The position numbers were made by a program, and so were the translations under genes. The notes under the pieces were generated by a model. It worked only from the letters and a program-made list of their open reading frames with translations. It was not told the DNA's origin and made no database searches. A stretch of 64,000 bases of DNA from Ardenticatenaceae bacterium (lineage in GTDB: Bacteria > Chloroflexota > Anaerolineae > Promineifilales > Promineifilaceae): NCBI GenBank assembly GCA_020634395.1, contig JACKBU010000008.1, positions 1-64,000 on the forward strand, given 5' to 3'. Positions 10,245 to 18,909 of the stretch are shown here, one piece after another; within the stretch, counting starts at the first letter, position 1; each line of letters opens with the position of its first letter.

Positions 10245-10955
10245 TCAGGCCGCAAACTTGGCCGATTTGCCGGTAAACTTGGCCGCAATCTGGCCGTAAA
10301 GATGGCCGGTAACGGCCGTCAGATACGGCCCCACCACCAGGCCAATGACAAACGATAAAATCCAGCCCAAACACGGAATGATGGACAAAACCCCGGTAAC
10401 AATGCTGACCGCAAGACCGGCGCCAAAAGTCGCCAGAAAAACCATCAGAATGTCGCCAATGCTCTGCCGGGCAATGCCGAATACTTCGCCAAAGCGGAAG
10501 CAGGCGCCAAAGTTATCGGTGAGCACGTACTGCACAATAATGGCCGGGCTGATGAAAAACAGCGCCACTAAAAGCAAAAATCCCAGGCAAGAAACGATCA
10601 GCCAGGTTGTGCCCATAGCGGCCGCGGCAAAATCTTGCGCATCGGTCGGCGCGCCGCCGGCGGCAATCGTTACCGCTCCGGCAATGCACACCAACAACCA
10701 AAATGGCAGGGTATACACAAGCTGGGCCAGGAAGATGTAAAGTCCATCCATAAACAGCTTGCCCCAGTCATCCCACTCGGGTAACGGTTTTTCCACTCCG
10801 TCTTTCACGTTACGGGTGATGGCAACCGAATACCCAATCAAGAAAAAGATGGGGATAAACAAGAAAGAGAAAAACATCACAATGAGGGCGATCAGCAATT
10901 TGTTGACCCACCGCTCATCTTCTGTGATATACGTAAATGCCTTTGCTAAGTCCAT
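10245..10955 (-). CDS. DUF4013 family polytopic membrane protein
   Basis: Integral membrane protein of 236 residues with about five hydrophobic segments. The N-terminal pattern (KAFTYITEDERWVNKLLIA) and the conserved GYSVAITRNVKDG and LPEWDDWGKLFMDG segments match the DUF4013 family, whose function is not established. AGGAGG lies seven bases before the ATG on the minus strand. It faces the sigma operon tail to tail. The next minus-strand gene upstream is another small membrane protein, suggesting but not proving a shared envelope role. Confidence 0.85.
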   Translation of the reverse strand: MDLAKAFTYITEDERWVNKLLIALIVMFFSFLFIPIFFLIGYSVAITRNVKDGVEKPLPEWDDWGKLFMDGLYIFLAQLVYTLPFWLLVCIAGAVTIAAGGAPTDAQDFAAAAMGTTWLIVSCLGFLLLVALFFISPAIIVQYVLTDNFGACFRFGEVFGIARQSIGDILMVFLATFGAGLAVSIVTGVLSIIPCLGWILSFVIGLVVGPYLTAVTGHLYGQIAAKFTGKSAKFAA

Positions 10956-11099
10956 TGAAATGCCTCCTGTGCAAAAAGACTACAATAATGTGAACTGCTG
11001 TCGCCATAATGCAGCGCCAATGCGCCACATATAAACAAAGGCCGGTAATTTTATGACAACTACCAGCCCTGTATCAAACCTATTTAAAGCTAACGGCCG

Positions 11100-11516
11100 T
11101 TATGCCCAGCCCTGATTCTTCACAAAATCGGTAATGACTGGAATGGTGACCATCTGGCCTTGATAGGCCTGCCAGCCCCAGTAGCAGCCGATTAACCAGA
11201 GCAGGAGTGAGGGAATGCCACACAAGAATGTGCTCAGGATTGTTCCAACAACGACGTTAACCAGCCCCCAGGCCAGCGCCTGGGCATTATGCGCCCGGAT
11301 AAACGGCCGTTGCTTCTTATCTTCCATCAACAAAATAATCACGGGGACAAGCGGAGACAGGACATAGGCCAACAAAGCCCAGAGCTTGTCATCGTCAGAA
11401 ACTTCCATACCTGACATTTCCTCAAACTTCGGAGGCTCTTCTTTTTCAGGTACAGGTTCAAAATCCGATGAAGGCTCGTCTTCTGGCAGATCTTCATAAT
11501 CCATTTCGTCACTCAT
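11100..11516 (-). CDS. DUF4870/Tic20-like small membrane protein
   Basis: A 138-residue protein with an acidic, Glu/Pro-rich N-terminal 40 residues (EDLPEDEPSSDFEPVPEKEE) and a DUF4870-like membrane domain of about three helices (DDKLWALLAYVLSPLVPVI, RAHNAQALAWGLVNVVVG, LIGCYWGWQAYQG). The RPFIRAHNAQAL motif is typical of that family. The C terminus ends just inside a copy of AACGGCCGTT at 11092-11101. The role is unknown; it is transcribed away from fmt. Confidence 0.8.
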   Translation of the reverse strand: MSDEMDYEDLPEDEPSSDFEPVPEKEEPPKFEEMSGMEVSDDDKLWALLAYVLSPLVPVIILLMEDKKQRPFIRAHNAQALAWGLVNVVVGTILSTFLCGIPSLLLWLIGCYWGWQAYQGQMVTIPVITDFVKNQGWA

Positions 11517-11655
11517 AACATTTTCTCCATAATCAATACAAAATAGACATTCGGAAAACCAAAATCAACCAACTGAATTGTAAGGGGCGCTGTTGCTGCC
11601 GTCAATAGCCATCAACCGGCCCAAGTAAAACTGCTAACTGGTGTGTGGACTGGAT

Positions 11656-11684
11656 TTGCCAACGGCCGTTTCCCCAGATAGAAT
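11656..11684 (+). promoter_or_regulatory. Promoter giving a predicted leaderless fmt mRNA
   Basis: TTGCCA (11656-11661) and TAGAAT (11679-11684) are spaced by exactly 17 bp. The expected start base is about 11691, the A of the fmt ATG, and no Shine-Dalgarno sequence precedes that ATG. The spacer contains AACGGCCGTT. Leaderless translation is an inference. Confidence 0.6.
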
Positions 11685-11690
11685 GCCGCC

Positions 11691-12632
11691 ATGAGTAAAA
11701 TCGTCTTCATGGGTACTCCTGAATTCTCCGTGCCCGCCCTGCAAAAGCTTATTACCACTCAGACCGTTGTCGGCGTCGTTACCCAGCCGGACCGGCCAGC
11801 CGGACGCGGCCAGCAGCTTCGCCCCTCACCGGTCAAAGTGGTGGCCGAGGCGGCCGGCATTCCGGTTTACCAGCCCCGCTCACTGCGCAGCGAAGAAGCA
11901 GCCGACCCGCTGCGTGAATGGCAGCCGGACATCGTCGTCGTGGCGGCATTTGGGCAGATTTTGCGGCCGCACGTACTGGACCTGCCGCCGCACGGCTGCG
12001 TCAACGTCCACGCCTCGCTGCTGCCGCGCTGGCGTGGCGCCTCGCCCATCCAGCATGCCCTGATGGCCGGCGATTCAGAAACCGGCATTTGCCTGATGCG
12101 CATGGATCCTGGCCTGGACACTGGTCCGGTCTATGTTTGCCGCGCCACGCCCATCACGGCCACCGACACAGCAGCCACCCTGCACGATCGGTTGGCAGAG
12201 TTAGGCGGCGACTTGCTGGAAGAGCATTTAGACGCGATTATCGACGGCCGTCTCGCCCCCACCACCCAGGACGACACCCTGTCCACCTACGCGCCGATGA
12301 TCAAAAAGGAGGACGGCCGTTTAGACTGGACCCAATCCGCCGCTTATCTGGATCGCCACGTGCGCGCGATGACGCCGTGGCCGGGCGCGTATACCACCTG
12401 GCAAGGGCAGCCGCTCAAAATTCTAGGAGTCCGGCCGGTAGAGCGGAAAATGTCCGGCGCGGCCGGGATGGTGGTTTCCGGCGCGGCCAGCGATACGGCC
12501 GTTGTTGTTACCGGTGATGGCGGGTTGGAACTGCAAACCGTTCAGCCTGCCGGCAAACGCGCTATGGACATCGCTGAATTTTTAAACGGCCGTCCTGAAT
12601 TTATCGGCAGTCAACTCGGAGAAGCCACATGA
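11691..12632 (+). CDS. fmt: Methionyl-tRNA formyltransferase
   Basis: Transfers formyl from 10-formyl-tetrahydrofolate to initiator Met-tRNA for bacterial translation start. At 313 residues it has normal length. The N-terminal Rossmann-like domain begins KIVFMGTPEFSVPAL and has catalytic N105 and H107 in VNVHASLLPRWRGASPI and D143 in MDPGLDTGPV. The C-terminal OB-like domain spans about 205-310. It heads a tightly packed operon: its TGA overlaps the ATG of panE (ATGA). There is no ribosome-binding site, consistent with a leaderless message from the promoter just upstream. The deformylase gene def, often adjacent, is not here. Confidence 0.97.
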   Translation: MSKIVFMGTPEFSVPALQKLITTQTVVGVVTQPDRPAGRGQQLRPSPVKVVAEAAGIPVYQPRSLRSEEAADPLREWQPDIVVVAAFGQILRPHVLDLPPHGCVNVHASLLPRWRGASPIQHALMAGDSETGICLMRMDPGLDTGPVYVCRATPITATDTAATLHDRLAELGGDLLEEHLDAIIDGRLAPTTQDDTLSTYAPMIKKEDGRLDWTQSAAYLDRHVRAMTPWPGAYTTWQGQPLKILGVRPVERKMSGAAGMVVSGAASDTAVVVTGDGGLELQTVQPAGKRAMDIAEFLNGRPEFIGSQLGEAT

Positions 12633-13681
12633 GAATCCTGGTATACGGCGCCGGAGCGGTGGGCGGTTACGTAGGCGGCCGTTTGGCCCAGGCCGGGCAT
12701 CAGGTCACCCTGATCGTCCGTGACGTGACCGCCGAAAGCATCGACGCCAAAGGACTGATTATCCAGGAGAATGGGCAGTCGGTTCTGGCGCAGCCGGCAA
12801 CCACCACTTCCGTTGCCCAGACCTTCCTCTCGCCAGATATCCAGTTCGACCTGATCATCATGGGCATGAAGGCCTATGATCTAAAAACGGCCATCGACCA
12901 CCTGGTGGCATTTTGCCCCGATCCACCGCCTATTCTGACGCTGCAAAACGGCATTGGGGTCGAACGGCCGTTGCTCGACCAGTTTGGTCCCCAACGTCTC
13001 ATCATCGGGGCACTGACGACGCCGGTTAGCAAGCCCATGTCCAACCAGATTGTCGTCGAGCGCAGCGATCGCGGCCTGGGCATAGCCCCTGCCAAACTCG
13101 GCCAGCCCATCAGCCAATGGGTGAATCTTTTCCGGCAAAGCGGCGTAACAACAGAAGCCTACAAAGACTATGAATCCATGAAATGGTCCAAAGCCTTGCT
13201 CAACATCGTCGCCAATGCCACGTCGGCCATTCTCAACCGGCCGCCGGGCGTCGTCTACAAATCAGAAGCGATGTTTGACCTGGAAGTGCGAATGCTGCGC
13301 GAAACGCTGGCCGTGATGGATGCGCTAAATCTGGAGGTGGTAGACTTGCCCGGTTCATCGGCCCGGCGGCTGGCTTTTGGCGTGCAAAAAGCGCCGCGCC
13401 TGGTGCTGAAACCCATTCTGACCGGCATTGTGGCCAAAGGACGCGGCGATAAAATGCCCTCTTTCCAGATCGACCTGATGGCGGGCAAAGGACAAAGCGA
13501 GGTCATATTCCATAATGGAGCCATCGCTAAAATTGGGCTGGCCCACAACATTCCCACCCCGGTTAACACAGCGCTCACCGACGTCCTGCTGCGCCTGGCC
13601 CGGCACGAACTGGACTGGCGTGATTTTGACGGCAAACCCGGCCGCCTGCTGGCCGAAGTTGCCCGCTTCGAGAAAAGCTAA
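12629..13681 (+). CDS. panE: 2-dehydropantoate 2-reductase (PanE/ApbA family)
   Basis: NADPH-dependent reduction of ketopantoate to pantoate for coenzyme A synthesis, cytoplasmic. The 350-residue protein starts with the nucleotide-binding GAGAVGGYVGGRLAQ, has the family LQNGIGVE segment and the catalytic-lysine region (SMKWSKALLNIVANATSAIL) and a C-terminal helical domain with PSFQIDLMAGKGQSEVIFHNG. It overlaps fmt by 4 bp and the GDPD gene by 1 bp, so all three should be co-translated. The family includes related 2-oxoacid reductases, so substrate assignment is by homology. Confidence 0.92.
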   Translation: MRILVYGAGAVGGYVGGRLAQAGHQVTLIVRDVTAESIDAKGLIIQENGQSVLAQPATTTSVAQTFLSPDIQFDLIIMGMKAYDLKTAIDHLVAFCPDPPPILTLQNGIGVERPLLDQFGPQRLIIGALTTPVSKPMSNQIVVERSDRGLGIAPAKLGQPISQWVNLFRQSGVTTEAYKDYESMKWSKALLNIVANATSAILNRPPGVVYKSEAMFDLEVRMLRETLAVMDALNLEVVDLPGSSARRLAFGVQKAPRLVLKPILTGIVAKGRGDKMPSFQIDLMAGKGQSEVIFHNGAIAKIGLAHNIPTPVNTALTDVLLRLARHELDWRDFDGKPGRLLAEVARFEKS

Positions 13682-14442
13682 TGTTTGACTTGCGGGTGCG
13701 GAAAAACGGCCGTCCGCTGCTCGTAGGGCACCGGGGTTCCCTGGAAACTGCCCCGGAAAACACCATGCTCGCCTTCCAGTCCGCCCGCGATGGCGGGGCC
13801 GACATTCTCGAACTGGACGTGCAGCTAACGTCCGACAACCAGGTCGTTGTCTTCCATGATGTTTCCCTGGAGCTAAAAACTGGTGTGCCCGGCACCATCA
13901 GTATGCATTCGGCCGAATTTTTGCGCGGCCTGGACGTCGGCCGTTACTTCGGCGCCACCTATGTCGGCGCCAGAATGCCCTTTCTGGACGAAGTTCTGGC
14001 CTGGGCCAAAGGCTGTATCCCGCTAATGATCGAACTGAAGCACGGACCGGTGTTCAATCCCGCTTTAGACGCGGCCGTCGTCGGGCTGATTGCCGATCAC
14101 CGGATGGAGGAAGAAGTCGTCCTCATCAGCGCAGATCAGTTTGCTCTGCAGCGTGTGAAACAACTCAACCCCCATCTCGCCACCAGCTTTATCTTTAGCG
14201 GGCGGCTGATCAATCCTCTGGCTCTGGTTGATGGCCTGGATGTAGACTCTTTCAGCCCGCGGACTGACTTACTGACGCAGGAAGAAGTAGAGAGAATTCA
14301 TGCGGCGGGTTATGCGTGCAGCCCAGGTGGGTTTTGGTGGGACTACCCCCGCCTTATTGGCTGGGGGGTCGACACCATCAGCAGCAATAATCCCGCCGCT
14401 ATCCGCTGGCCAGACATTATGCCGGCTGAGCCCAGTCCTTAG
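13681..14442 (+). CDS. ugpQ: Glycerophosphodiester phosphodiesterase
   Basis: Hydrolyses glycerophosphodiesters to glycerol-3-phosphate and an alcohol, a phospholipid turnover step. The 253-residue TIM-barrel protein shows the GDPD signature: H17-R18 (VGHRGSLETAPENT), metal ligands E44 and D46 (LELDVQ) and H59 (VVFHD). No signal peptide is seen, so it is probably cytosolic like UgpQ. The start ATG shares its A with the panE stop. No transport genes for glycerophosphodiesters are nearby. Confidence 0.92.
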   Translation: MFDLRVRKNGRPLLVGHRGSLETAPENTMLAFQSARDGGADILELDVQLTSDNQVVVFHDVSLELKTGVPGTISMHSAEFLRGLDVGRYFGATYVGARMPFLDEVLAWAKGCIPLMIELKHGPVFNPALDAAVVGLIADHRMEEEVVLISADQFALQRVKQLNPHLATSFIFSGRLINPLALVDGLDVDSFSPRTDLLTQEEVERIHAAGYACSPGGFWWDYPRLIGWGVDTISSNNPAAIRWPDIMPAEPSP

Positions 14443-14468
14443 CTTAGCCACCGTCGGTTTAACTCGGC

Positions 14469-14504
14469 CAGAGTGGACCCATCTCCAAAGAGTGGTCCAC
14501 TCTG
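14469..14504. repeat. Inverted repeat between GDPD and hydrolase genes
   Basis: Ten-base arms CAGAGTGGAC (14469-14478) and its exact complement (14495-14504) surround a 16-nt loop. There is no T run, so it could be a weak bidirectional terminator for the two convergent genes or a regulatory hairpin. Confidence 0.5.
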
Positions 14505-14548
14505 AAAACTACGACACGATTACTTGGCAGCTTAAGGTAACGGCCGTT

Positions 14549-15502
14549 TTACTCTGGCAGCTCCTGTTCAAAAAACGAAATCGCCACTTTCGGATGGTCA
14601 ATCAAATATTGATAGCCGCCGAACCGGTCGTCGGAATCCACAAACAGCGGGCCGCGCGCATTCGGCGCTGCCTCCGCGATCTGGGCTACATCTTCCACAT
14701 CGCCCCAGGGGTCGCCGTTGCCCTGCACGAAGAGAATAGGGGTTTTGCCAGCGCCGGCAGCGGCAAAAGATGGCCGGTAGGCGGACCAGTAAAGGCCCCC
14801 GGCCGCCTGGTAGAAGAACTCAGCCACGGGCAGGATCAGGGTGCTTAACGGACCAAGCAGTTCCTGGCCGTACTTCTTGCTAAAGACAGCCAGCGTTGTG
14901 GGCTGCACAGCCACGGCCGCTTTGATCTGGTCGGTTTGGGGCAGAGCGTAAAGCAGACTGTTAGCGCCCATAGAGAAACCGATCACGCCAATACGGTCGG
15001 GAGACACGTCGGCACGGCCGTGCAAATACGCAATTGCCCCCAACAAATCTTTCGCTTCTTCCTGGCCAAAGGCAACCGGCGGAGCCGAGGCACTCTCGCC
15101 GTGGTTGCGCATATCATACATCATGACATGAAAGCCCTCTTGATGCAGCGCATAAGCCAGGCGCAGCAAGTCAACCGGCTTTTCGCCCGTTATGTTGGCA
15201 AACACATCATCGGCGGCTTCCCCTAAACGGTTCCAGGGCCAGCCATGAATCAAAATAATGGTGGCTCCCTGGCGGGTGGAATCGGCGGCGGCGGGAATAA
15301 ACCAGCCGGCGATGCGCACACCATCCTGAGCAGGAAACTGCACAGTGTCGAAGTCCAGGCCCAGATCGCCGGGGTTGGCCCACAAAGCCTGGCGCGGCGG
15401 CGAAATAATCCGTTTGGCAAAAAAAGCAGCAATGGCCGCGACCACGGCCGTCAGCAGAGCAACTATCCCAAAAAACCAACGAAGCGCCCGTCGAAAACTC
15501 AT
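14549..15502 (-). CDS. Membrane-anchored alpha/beta hydrolase
   Basis: A 317-residue serine hydrolase with an N-terminal transmembrane anchor (about 8-30) and an alpha/beta hydrolase domain outside or at the membrane. The nucleophile elbow is GFSMG with S177; HGWPWN forms the oxyanion region, and Asp in GNGDPWGD and His in IDHPKVA near the C terminus complete a likely triad. An upstream in-frame start would add 48 residues, but AGGAGG lies just ahead of the ATG at 15502 and the anchor begins there. Substrate unknown; similar proteins are annotated as dienelactone-hydrolase-like or acyl esterases. Confidence 0.85.
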   Translation of the reverse strand: MSFRRALRWFFGIVALLTAVVAAIAAFFAKRIISPPRQALWANPGDLGLDFDTVQFPAQDGVRIAGWFIPAAADSTRQGATIILIHGWPWNRLGEAADDVFANITGEKPVDLLRLAYALHQEGFHVMMYDMRNHGESASAPPVAFGQEEAKDLLGAIAYLHGRADVSPDRIGVIGFSMGANSLLYALPQTDQIKAAVAVQPTTLAVFSKKYGQELLGPLSTLILPVAEFFYQAAGGLYWSAYRPSFAAAGAGKTPILFVQGNGDPWGDVEDVAQIAEAAPNARGPLFVDSDDRFGGYQYLIDHPKVAISFFEQELPE

Positions 15503-15627
15503 GTTTAACCTCCTCTTGCTTGTACAGTAACGAGTTCCATTATACCCGAACAACTGGTTTGTACCGATGTTAAAATTGGATAAACTGGTACGTAATTGAT
15601 GGGCTTGGGCGATAGGTCCAGAGGCAA

Positions 15628-16911
15628 ATGATGATACCCATACCATTGGAACAACTCTTTCACGAAGCGAAAACGGCCGTTAAAGCCAATCAGTTCTGGC
15701 AGGCAGCCGAACTCTACACCGAAGTGCTGGCCAATACGTCCCCCAAATCAACCGATCCCGACATTCAAGAAATGCGCCTGGCAGCCCTGCGCGAACGCGG
15801 CCACCTGCTGGGCTTGCTGGGTGAACAAGTCGCTGCCTTGCATGCCTACGAACAATATTACCTGGAGGCCGGCAGCGGCCTCCAGGCGATCAACGCCCTG
15901 GTCGCTATTGGCGGCCAGTGCCGCCGTGTCGGCCAGTACGAACGCGCCCTGCGCGTTTACCAGCAGGCCGCCGACCTCGCCACTTCTCTAGATTACACCA
16001 CCGGCCGGGCGCAGGCGCTGGCCGGCATCGGCGGCGTCTACGTGCTGTTAGGTCGCATTGACGAAGCGATGACCCGGCTAAATGAAGCCACCAGTTTATT
16101 CGAGGCGATGAGCGATGTGCCCGGCCAGGTGCAGTCCTTAAATCAAAAAGGCGTGGCCTACGGCACCAGCGGCCAGCTAGACAAAGCCATCGCCGTTTTT
16201 GAGATTAGCCTGAAGCTGGCAGAGCAGATGAACCGGCAGGACCGCTACGTGATCACCTTAAACAACCTGGGTGAATGCTATCGCCTGCTCTATGACATCG
16301 AGCAGGCGCTGTCTTGCCATGAAGAAGCATTGCAAAAAGCGGAAGCCGCCCGGCTGCGTTTTGTGGAGGCGGACATTTGCCGAAATCTAGGGCTGGACTA
16401 TCGTGAACTGGGGCGCATGGAAGAAGCGCTGGCATATTTGCGGCGGGCACTGGCCATTAGCGAAGAGATTGAAAACCTGGATGCCCAGTTGTACACGCTT
16501 TTTGGCCTGGCCGTGACGGAAGTGAAAACCGGTGACGTAGAGGCGGCGCTAGTGCACGCCCATCAACTCCGTGAGCTGGCTATCAACAGCGACTCGCGCG
16601 GCCATTTGGCCCGCTCGCTGTATGCCCTGGGGTTGGTGGCCCAGGCCCAGGCAGATCCCAACACGGCCGAGGAGTTGTGGCAGCAGGCGCTGTACCTGGC
16701 GCACGAAACGGAGCGGCGCATGTTGTTGTGGCAGCTCCACGCTTCGCTGGCGGAAGTTGCCCGCAACGAGAGCCTGGCTCAGGTCCACTACCGTATTGCC
16801 AGCGAGATCATTCATCAGATTGCCGAACCGATTGAGGATGAGCGGTTATGCCAGTCGTTTTTAACGGCCGTGTCCGTGCAAACCATCCTGGCGAAAAGTG
16901 AAGCGGCCTAA
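15628..16911 (+). CDS. Tetratricopeptide-repeat protein
   Basis: Soluble 427-residue protein built almost entirely of TPR units, recognisable by repeated GxxxxxLGxxxxAxxxxxxAL patterns (e.g. GGVYVLLGRIDEAMTRLNEA, NNLGECYRLLYDIEQALSCH, GLDYRELGRMEEALAYLRRA). TPR arrays mediate protein-protein contacts; the organisation resembles the TPR part of MalT-type or Rap-like regulators, but no DNA-binding or enzymatic domain is attached. It is transcribed divergently from the hydrolase and overlaps the convergent PIG-L gene by 4 bp at its stop. Confidence 0.85.
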   Translation: MMIPIPLEQLFHEAKTAVKANQFWQAAELYTEVLANTSPKSTDPDIQEMRLAALRERGHLLGLLGEQVAALHAYEQYYLEAGSGLQAINALVAIGGQCRRVGQYERALRVYQQAADLATSLDYTTGRAQALAGIGGVYVLLGRIDEAMTRLNEATSLFEAMSDVPGQVQSLNQKGVAYGTSGQLDKAIAVFEISLKLAEQMNRQDRYVITLNNLGECYRLLYDIEQALSCHEEALQKAEAARLRFVEADICRNLGLDYRELGRMEEALAYLRRALAISEEIENLDAQLYTLFGLAVTEVKTGDVEAALVHAHQLRELAINSDSRGHLARSLYALGLVAQAQADPNTAEELWQQALYLAHETERRMLLWQLHASLAEVARNESLAQVHYRIASEIIHQIAEPIEDERLCQSFLTAVSVQTILAKSEAA

Positions 16912-17759
16912 CGGCCGTTTGCAAATAAATCGGTCTCGTGCAGCCCTGGCGGAGCGGGGGGAACCGCTCGAATATACAAATCTTTGGCAAACAACAGCTT
17001 TTGCAGCCACACCGGAAACAGCCGATTGCGGCTGGTACCACCGCCCTGGCTGGAATGCTGCGCGCTGGCCGCCATTTTTACGTCCCAGTACGCCCGATAG
17101 TCGATGCTGGCGGTTAGTAGTTCCGGAGCGATGCCCAGTTTAGTGTAATCAATATCTTTATTGCGTCCGGCGTGTTTCGGATCCTGGCCGCGCAGGCGCA
17201 TCATCAAAGCAAAAAACTTGACGGCCCGGTTGGGAATGGCGGTGTAATAAAGCCGTTCCGGCTGGTACGGTTCCGGCCCGATCTCGGGGTATTGGTCCGG
17301 ATCGGCCGCAGCTTGAAAAGCAGCCGTAGTGACTTTCCAGCACTGAATGTGGTCTGGGTGGTAGTAACCGCCGGTCTCATCATGGGTGATGACCACTTGC
17401 GGCCGGATTTCACGGATCAGCGCCACTACTTTGCCTATCACTTCATGTTCGTCGATGTTGATAAATGCTTCCGGGTGGTGATTCGCCGGGTCGTTGATGT
17501 AACCCGAATCCCGATAGCCAAGCTTGTGAAGCGTGGCTCCCAGGATGTTGACGGCCGCATCCAGTTCTCTGGTGCGTACGTTGACCAGATCTTGCAGGGT
17601 ATCCTCATATCCTTCCGCCACGGATCCGGCCACACCGTCGGTGGCAATGGCGATGTGCACGTCCACACCTTCGGCGGCATAACGGGCGAAAGTGCCGCCT
17701 GGACCAAAGGATTCATCGTCGGGATGGGCCAAAACTGCCAGGAGTCTTTTATCTGTCAT
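16908..17759 (-). CDS. PIG-L (LmbE-like) zinc deacetylase
   Basis: A 283-residue member of the PIG-L/LmbE/MshB/BshB family, which removes acetyl from N-acetylglucosamine-type sugars. The metal and catalytic signature AHPDDES lies at residues 11-17, with GGTFARYAAEGVDV next and the second zinc-binding His-rich segment HDETGGYYHPDHIQ around 150. The ATG at 17759 overlaps the stop of the upstream hydrolase (TAATG); a longer reading frame upstream is just that gene's shadow. Whether the substrate is a thiol-cofactor precursor (mycothiol or bacillithiol) or a glycan cannot be told; no partner ligase is near. Confidence 0.88.
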   Translation of the reverse strand: MTDKRLLAVLAHPDDESFGPGGTFARYAAEGVDVHIAIATDGVAGSVAEGYEDTLQDLVNVRTRELDAAVNILGATLHKLGYRDSGYINDPANHHPEAFINIDEHEVIGKVVALIREIRPQVVITHDETGGYYHPDHIQCWKVTTAAFQAAADPDQYPEIGPEPYQPERLYYTAIPNRAVKFFALMMRLRGQDPKHAGRNKDIDYTKLGIAPELLTASIDYRAYWDVKMAASAQHSSQGGGTSRNRLFPVWLQKLLFAKDLYIRAVPPAPPGLHETDLFANGR

Positions 17760-18523
17760 TACCTTCTGCCTGTCCGGTGGAATTCTTGCATCATGGGAAT
17801 AAGCGGTACAGCGGGGATGGTTTGATAGGGATGGCGCACGCCGGGGAGAACAAGGAGACGGCCGTTTGGCAGCATGCGGCTCAAACGTTGGGCTTCGTTC
17901 AGCGGGATCAGTTCGTCTCGATCCCCGACACTTACCAAAACCGGCGTCTGAATGCGCTTGATCATGCTCTCCTTCAAGCCATTGTCCACCAGAGAAGAAA
18001 TCAAATCGGCCGCCTGCCGGACGAGAATACGCCACTGGCGTCCGCCGTGATCTTGCACAAGCTGGTCGGCGTAGGTGGGTACTTTGGCAGCCAGATCATC
18101 GGGATCCAGTTGGGCACGCAGTTTGGCGGCGGCGTCGGCCGTCCAGTAAAACTTGGAGGCATGCATCAGCAGGGTATGCACGCGGCGCGGCGCGGTAAGC
18201 AGCATTTGCAGTCCCAGGTAGCCGCCCAAATTGTAACCGGCCACATGCACGGCCGTGGCCTGCAACTCATCCAGCAAACCGACAATATCCTGAACCATAC
18301 GCCCCGTTTCCAGCAAGGGCGCGTTATTGGAAGAACGGCCGTGTCCACGCAAATCCATCAATACCAGGCGAAAGTTATCCGTCAGCGCCGGCACAAAATT
18401 AACCCACTGCCGGTTGATGGACCCCATCAGACCGGGCAAAAGGAGCAAGACGTCCTTTTGTAGATCAGAGCCGTAAACTTCGTAATGAATGGTTGTTCCG
18501 TCGTCGGCTGTCCAGTTACTCAT
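17759..18523 (-). CDS. Alpha/beta hydrolase fold protein lacking the nucleophile Ser
   Basis: A 254-residue alpha/beta hydrolase-fold protein with the oxyanion segment LLLPGLMGS, the DLRGHGRS strand, and Asp (VLVSVGDRDELIPL) and His (GVRHPYQTIP) in the expected acid and base positions. At the nucleophile elbow, where GxSxG is normal, it reads GYNLGG with N98; the codon is AAT. It may thus be a non-hydrolytic member or use another chemistry, unless the base is a sequencing error. It lies in a minus-strand operon: acpS overlaps its start by 8 bp, PIG-L its end by 1. Confidence 0.85.
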   Translation of the reverse strand: MSNWTADDGTTIHYEVYGSDLQKDVLLLLPGLMGSINRQWVNFVPALTDNFRLVLMDLRGHGRSSNNAPLLETGRMVQDIVGLLDELQATAVHVAGYNLGGYLGLQMLLTAPRRVHTLLMHASKFYWTADAAAKLRAQLDPDDLAAKVPTYADQLVQDHGGRQWRILVRQAADLISSLVDNGLKESMIKRIQTPVLVSVGDRDELIPLNEAQRLSRMLPNGRLLVLPGVRHPYQTIPAVPLIPMMQEFHRTGRR

Positions 18524-18908
18524 GGGATACCTCGTTGTGCCGCCTGCCGATGGCTACTGCAAAGCCTATCGCCAGGCTGTCCGTGTGCGAAATACTGATC
18601 GACCATTCTTCTACGCCCAACTGTGCGGCCAGACTTTCAGCGTGGTGATGCAGGCGCAGGTAGGGACGGCCGTTTTCCGCTTCCACCACCACTTCCACGT
18701 CCGTCCACCGGATGTCGCCAATGCCTGTGCCCAGCGCTTTGGCCACGGCTTCCTTCACAGCAAAACGCCCGGCCAGACTGGCGGCACGTCCGGCGCAGGA
18801 CGCCTGCTCCTGCGGAGTAAATACGCGGTCTAAAAAGCGCACGCCGTAGCGAGCCAGGCTTTCTTCCACCCGCGTAATCTCAATAATATCCACACCACTG
18901 GTCACCAT
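18516..18908 (-). CDS. acpS: Holo-[acyl-carrier-protein] synthase
   Basis: Transfers 4'-phosphopantetheine from coenzyme A to apo-ACP, activating fatty-acid synthesis. The 130-residue protein has the family magnesium site D7 (GVDIIEI) and E53 (FAVKEAVAKALGTG) and the closing SISHT motif. It follows the M16-like gene by 1 bp and overlaps the next hydrolase by 8 bp, so the four genes form one transcript. Confidence 0.96.
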   Translation of the reverse strand: MVTSGVDIIEITRVEESLARYGVRFLDRVFTPQEQASCAGRAASLAGRFAVKEAVAKALGTGIGDIRWTDVEVVVEAENGRPYLRLHHHAESLAAQLGVEEWSISISHTDSLAIGFAVAIGRRHNEVSHE

Positions 18909-18909
18909 G

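Noticed and set aside
16908..18035. Longer PIG-L protein starting at 18035
   Set aside because: The extra 92 residues overlap the hydrolase gene in another frame; ATG 17759 overlaps the hydrolase stop and starts the AHPDDES domain.
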